DNA from: Bacteroidales bacterium
GTDB lineage: Bacteria > Bacteroidota > Bacteroidia > Bacteroidales > WCHB1-69
Length of the DNA stretch: 7,513 bases
Assembly (NCBI GenBank): GCA_031273515.1
Contig: JAISRU010000238.1
Span: 1-7,513, forward strand
Reading direction: 5' to 3'
Position 1 is the first letter of the stretch. Each line of letters begins with the position of its first letter. Both the position numbers and the translations under genes were made by a program. The notes beneath the pieces are model-generated. The model saw nothing but the letters and a program-made list of their open reading frames with translations, did not search any database and was not told the origin of the DNA. Shown here piece by piece: positions 6,694-7,513 of the stretch.

Positions 6694-7513
6694 AGATTGA
6701 AAAGTCATCCATCTCCATAAAGTGATCGAAGTCGAAAAGAATGTTGATAGACTGATTCGAGATAACGCTTTTTATCACGGTAGCAAATAGACGGTCGATG
6801 GACAAGACGGTGATTTTATCATGATTCCGTCGTAAAGGAATGGTATCGGTAACAATGACCTCTTCCAATGCCGATTTTTCGATAAGTTCAAAGGCTTTTC
6901 CGGACAAAACAGGATGTACACACATTGCCCTTACGCTTGTCGCTCCCGAATCTTTGATGATACCGGCAGCCTTACAAATAGTTGTCGCCGTATCAATGAT
7001 GTCATCTACCAATACCACATTTTTGCCTTGGACATCGCCGATAATCTGCAATTTGCCTATCTCGTTGGGACGCGGACGCTGTTTAAATCCAATAGCCAGA
7101 TCAGCGTCTAAGTACTTTGCATACATCGCCGCTCGTCGAGTTCCACCCGTGTCGGGGGAAGCCATACACAGATTTTCGATTTTGCATTTCTTTAAATACG
7201 GCAAAAATAAACGGGACGCATACAAATGATCAACAGGAACATCGAAAAATCCCTGTATCTGATCGGCATGAAGATCCATTGTAATAATTCGGTCTGCTCC
7301 GGCTGCCGTGAGCAGATTAGCCACTAATTTTGCTCCTATCGGAACACGCGGTTTGTCTTTTCTGTCCTGACGGGCATAACCAAAATAAGGAATTACAGCA
7401 ATAATTCGATGAGCAGAAGCCCTGCGCGAGGCGTCTATCATGTACAATAATTCCATCAGATTGTCGGCAGGAGGAAATGTTGACTGGATAATAAAAACAT
7501 CACATCCTCGCAA
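6692..7513 (-). CDS. prs: Ribose-phosphate pyrophosphokinase (PRPP synthetase), 3' part
   Basis: The frame is open through the window edge and ends with TAA at 6692, giving 273 C-terminal residues; alignment by eye with E. coli Prs suggests about 48 N-terminal residues are missing, so the TTG at the edge is not the start. The enzyme makes PRPP from ribose 5-phosphate and ATP for nucleotide, His and Trp synthesis in the cytoplasm. Visible motifs are the ATP-binding YFGYARQDRKDKPR (43-56), metal-binding DLHADQIQGFFD (80-91), SPDTGG (119-124), KQRPRPN (144-150) and the PRPP loop VDDIIDTATT (169-178). The loop has AT where E. coli has GG. The C-terminus runs past the usual end with DFDHFMEMDDFSI, slightly acidic and longer than in E. 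coli. The stop codon touches a repeat array. Confidence 0.96.
   Translation of the reverse strand: MRGCDVFIIQSTFPPADNLMELLYMIDASRRASAHRIIAVIPYFGYARQDRKDKPRVPIGAKLVANLLTAAGADRIITMDLHADQIQGFFDVPVDHLYASRLFLPYLKKCKIENLCMASPDTGGTRRAAMYAKYLDADLAIGFKQRPRPNEIGKLQIIGDVQGKNVVLVDDIIDTATTICKAAGIIKDSGATSVRAMCVHPVLSGKAFELIEKSALEEVIVTDTIPLRRNHDKITVLSIDRLFATVIKSVISNQSINILFDFDHFMEMDDFSI

Noticed and set aside
7511..7513. TTG as the start codon of prs
   Set aside because: The frame reaches the edge of the window, and Prs proteins have about 48 more residues before this point; the gene is cut by the window.

Overview
The window looks like a chromosomal segment of a member of the Bacteroidota, most likely order Bacteroidales. 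The reasons are a type B (CHU_C-like) type IX secretion sorting domain, two promoter-like elements of the Bacteroidetes form TAnnTTTG, a PstS-type lipoprotein and a PRPP synthetase whose motifs look typical of this phylum, and AT-rich coding DNA broken by GC-richer repeated intergenic sequence. No rRNA, tRNA, CRISPR array, transposase or phage gene was found.

Layout from left to right. Positions 3-833 (+) hold the 3' end of a large secreted protein: two similar and one degenerate Ig/PKD-like repeat units with an exact 207-nt period, then the gliding-motility-type C-terminal sorting domain. Positions 834-1049 are a convergent spacer made largely of a dispersed repeat, with a perfect 17-bp inverted repeat. 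Positions 1050-2024 (-) encode a PstS-family substrate-binding lipoprotein without pstCAB next to it here. Positions 2025-2223 hold its promoter and a second repeat copy in the opposite orientation. Positions 2224-6131 (-) are three genes with overlapping ends: a GtrA-family membrane protein, an FAD-dependent oxidoreductase related to UDP-galactopyranose mutase, and a polytopic GT-C-type glycosyltransferase with MORN repeats at its C-terminus. Positions 6132-6691 hold the leader and promoter of this operon and a third, larger repeat block bracketed by inverted heptad arrays. Positions 6692-7513 (-) are the 3' part of prs, which runs off the window edge.

The most notable functional unit is the three-gene operon. 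GtrA proteins help move or handle polyprenyl-phosphate-linked sugars, GT-C enzymes use such lipid-linked sugars outside the membrane, and the flavoenzyme between them may make or modify the sugar. The usual GT2 partner (GtrB) is absent, and the order resembles in logic, not in sequence family, the mycobacterial decaprenyl-phospho-arabinose genes. The second notable feature is the intergenic repeat system: heptads AATTGAR in 1, 2, 3 and 4 copies, a shared core with a GTCATTGCG motif, and a near-identical junction with the promoter at two unrelated genes.
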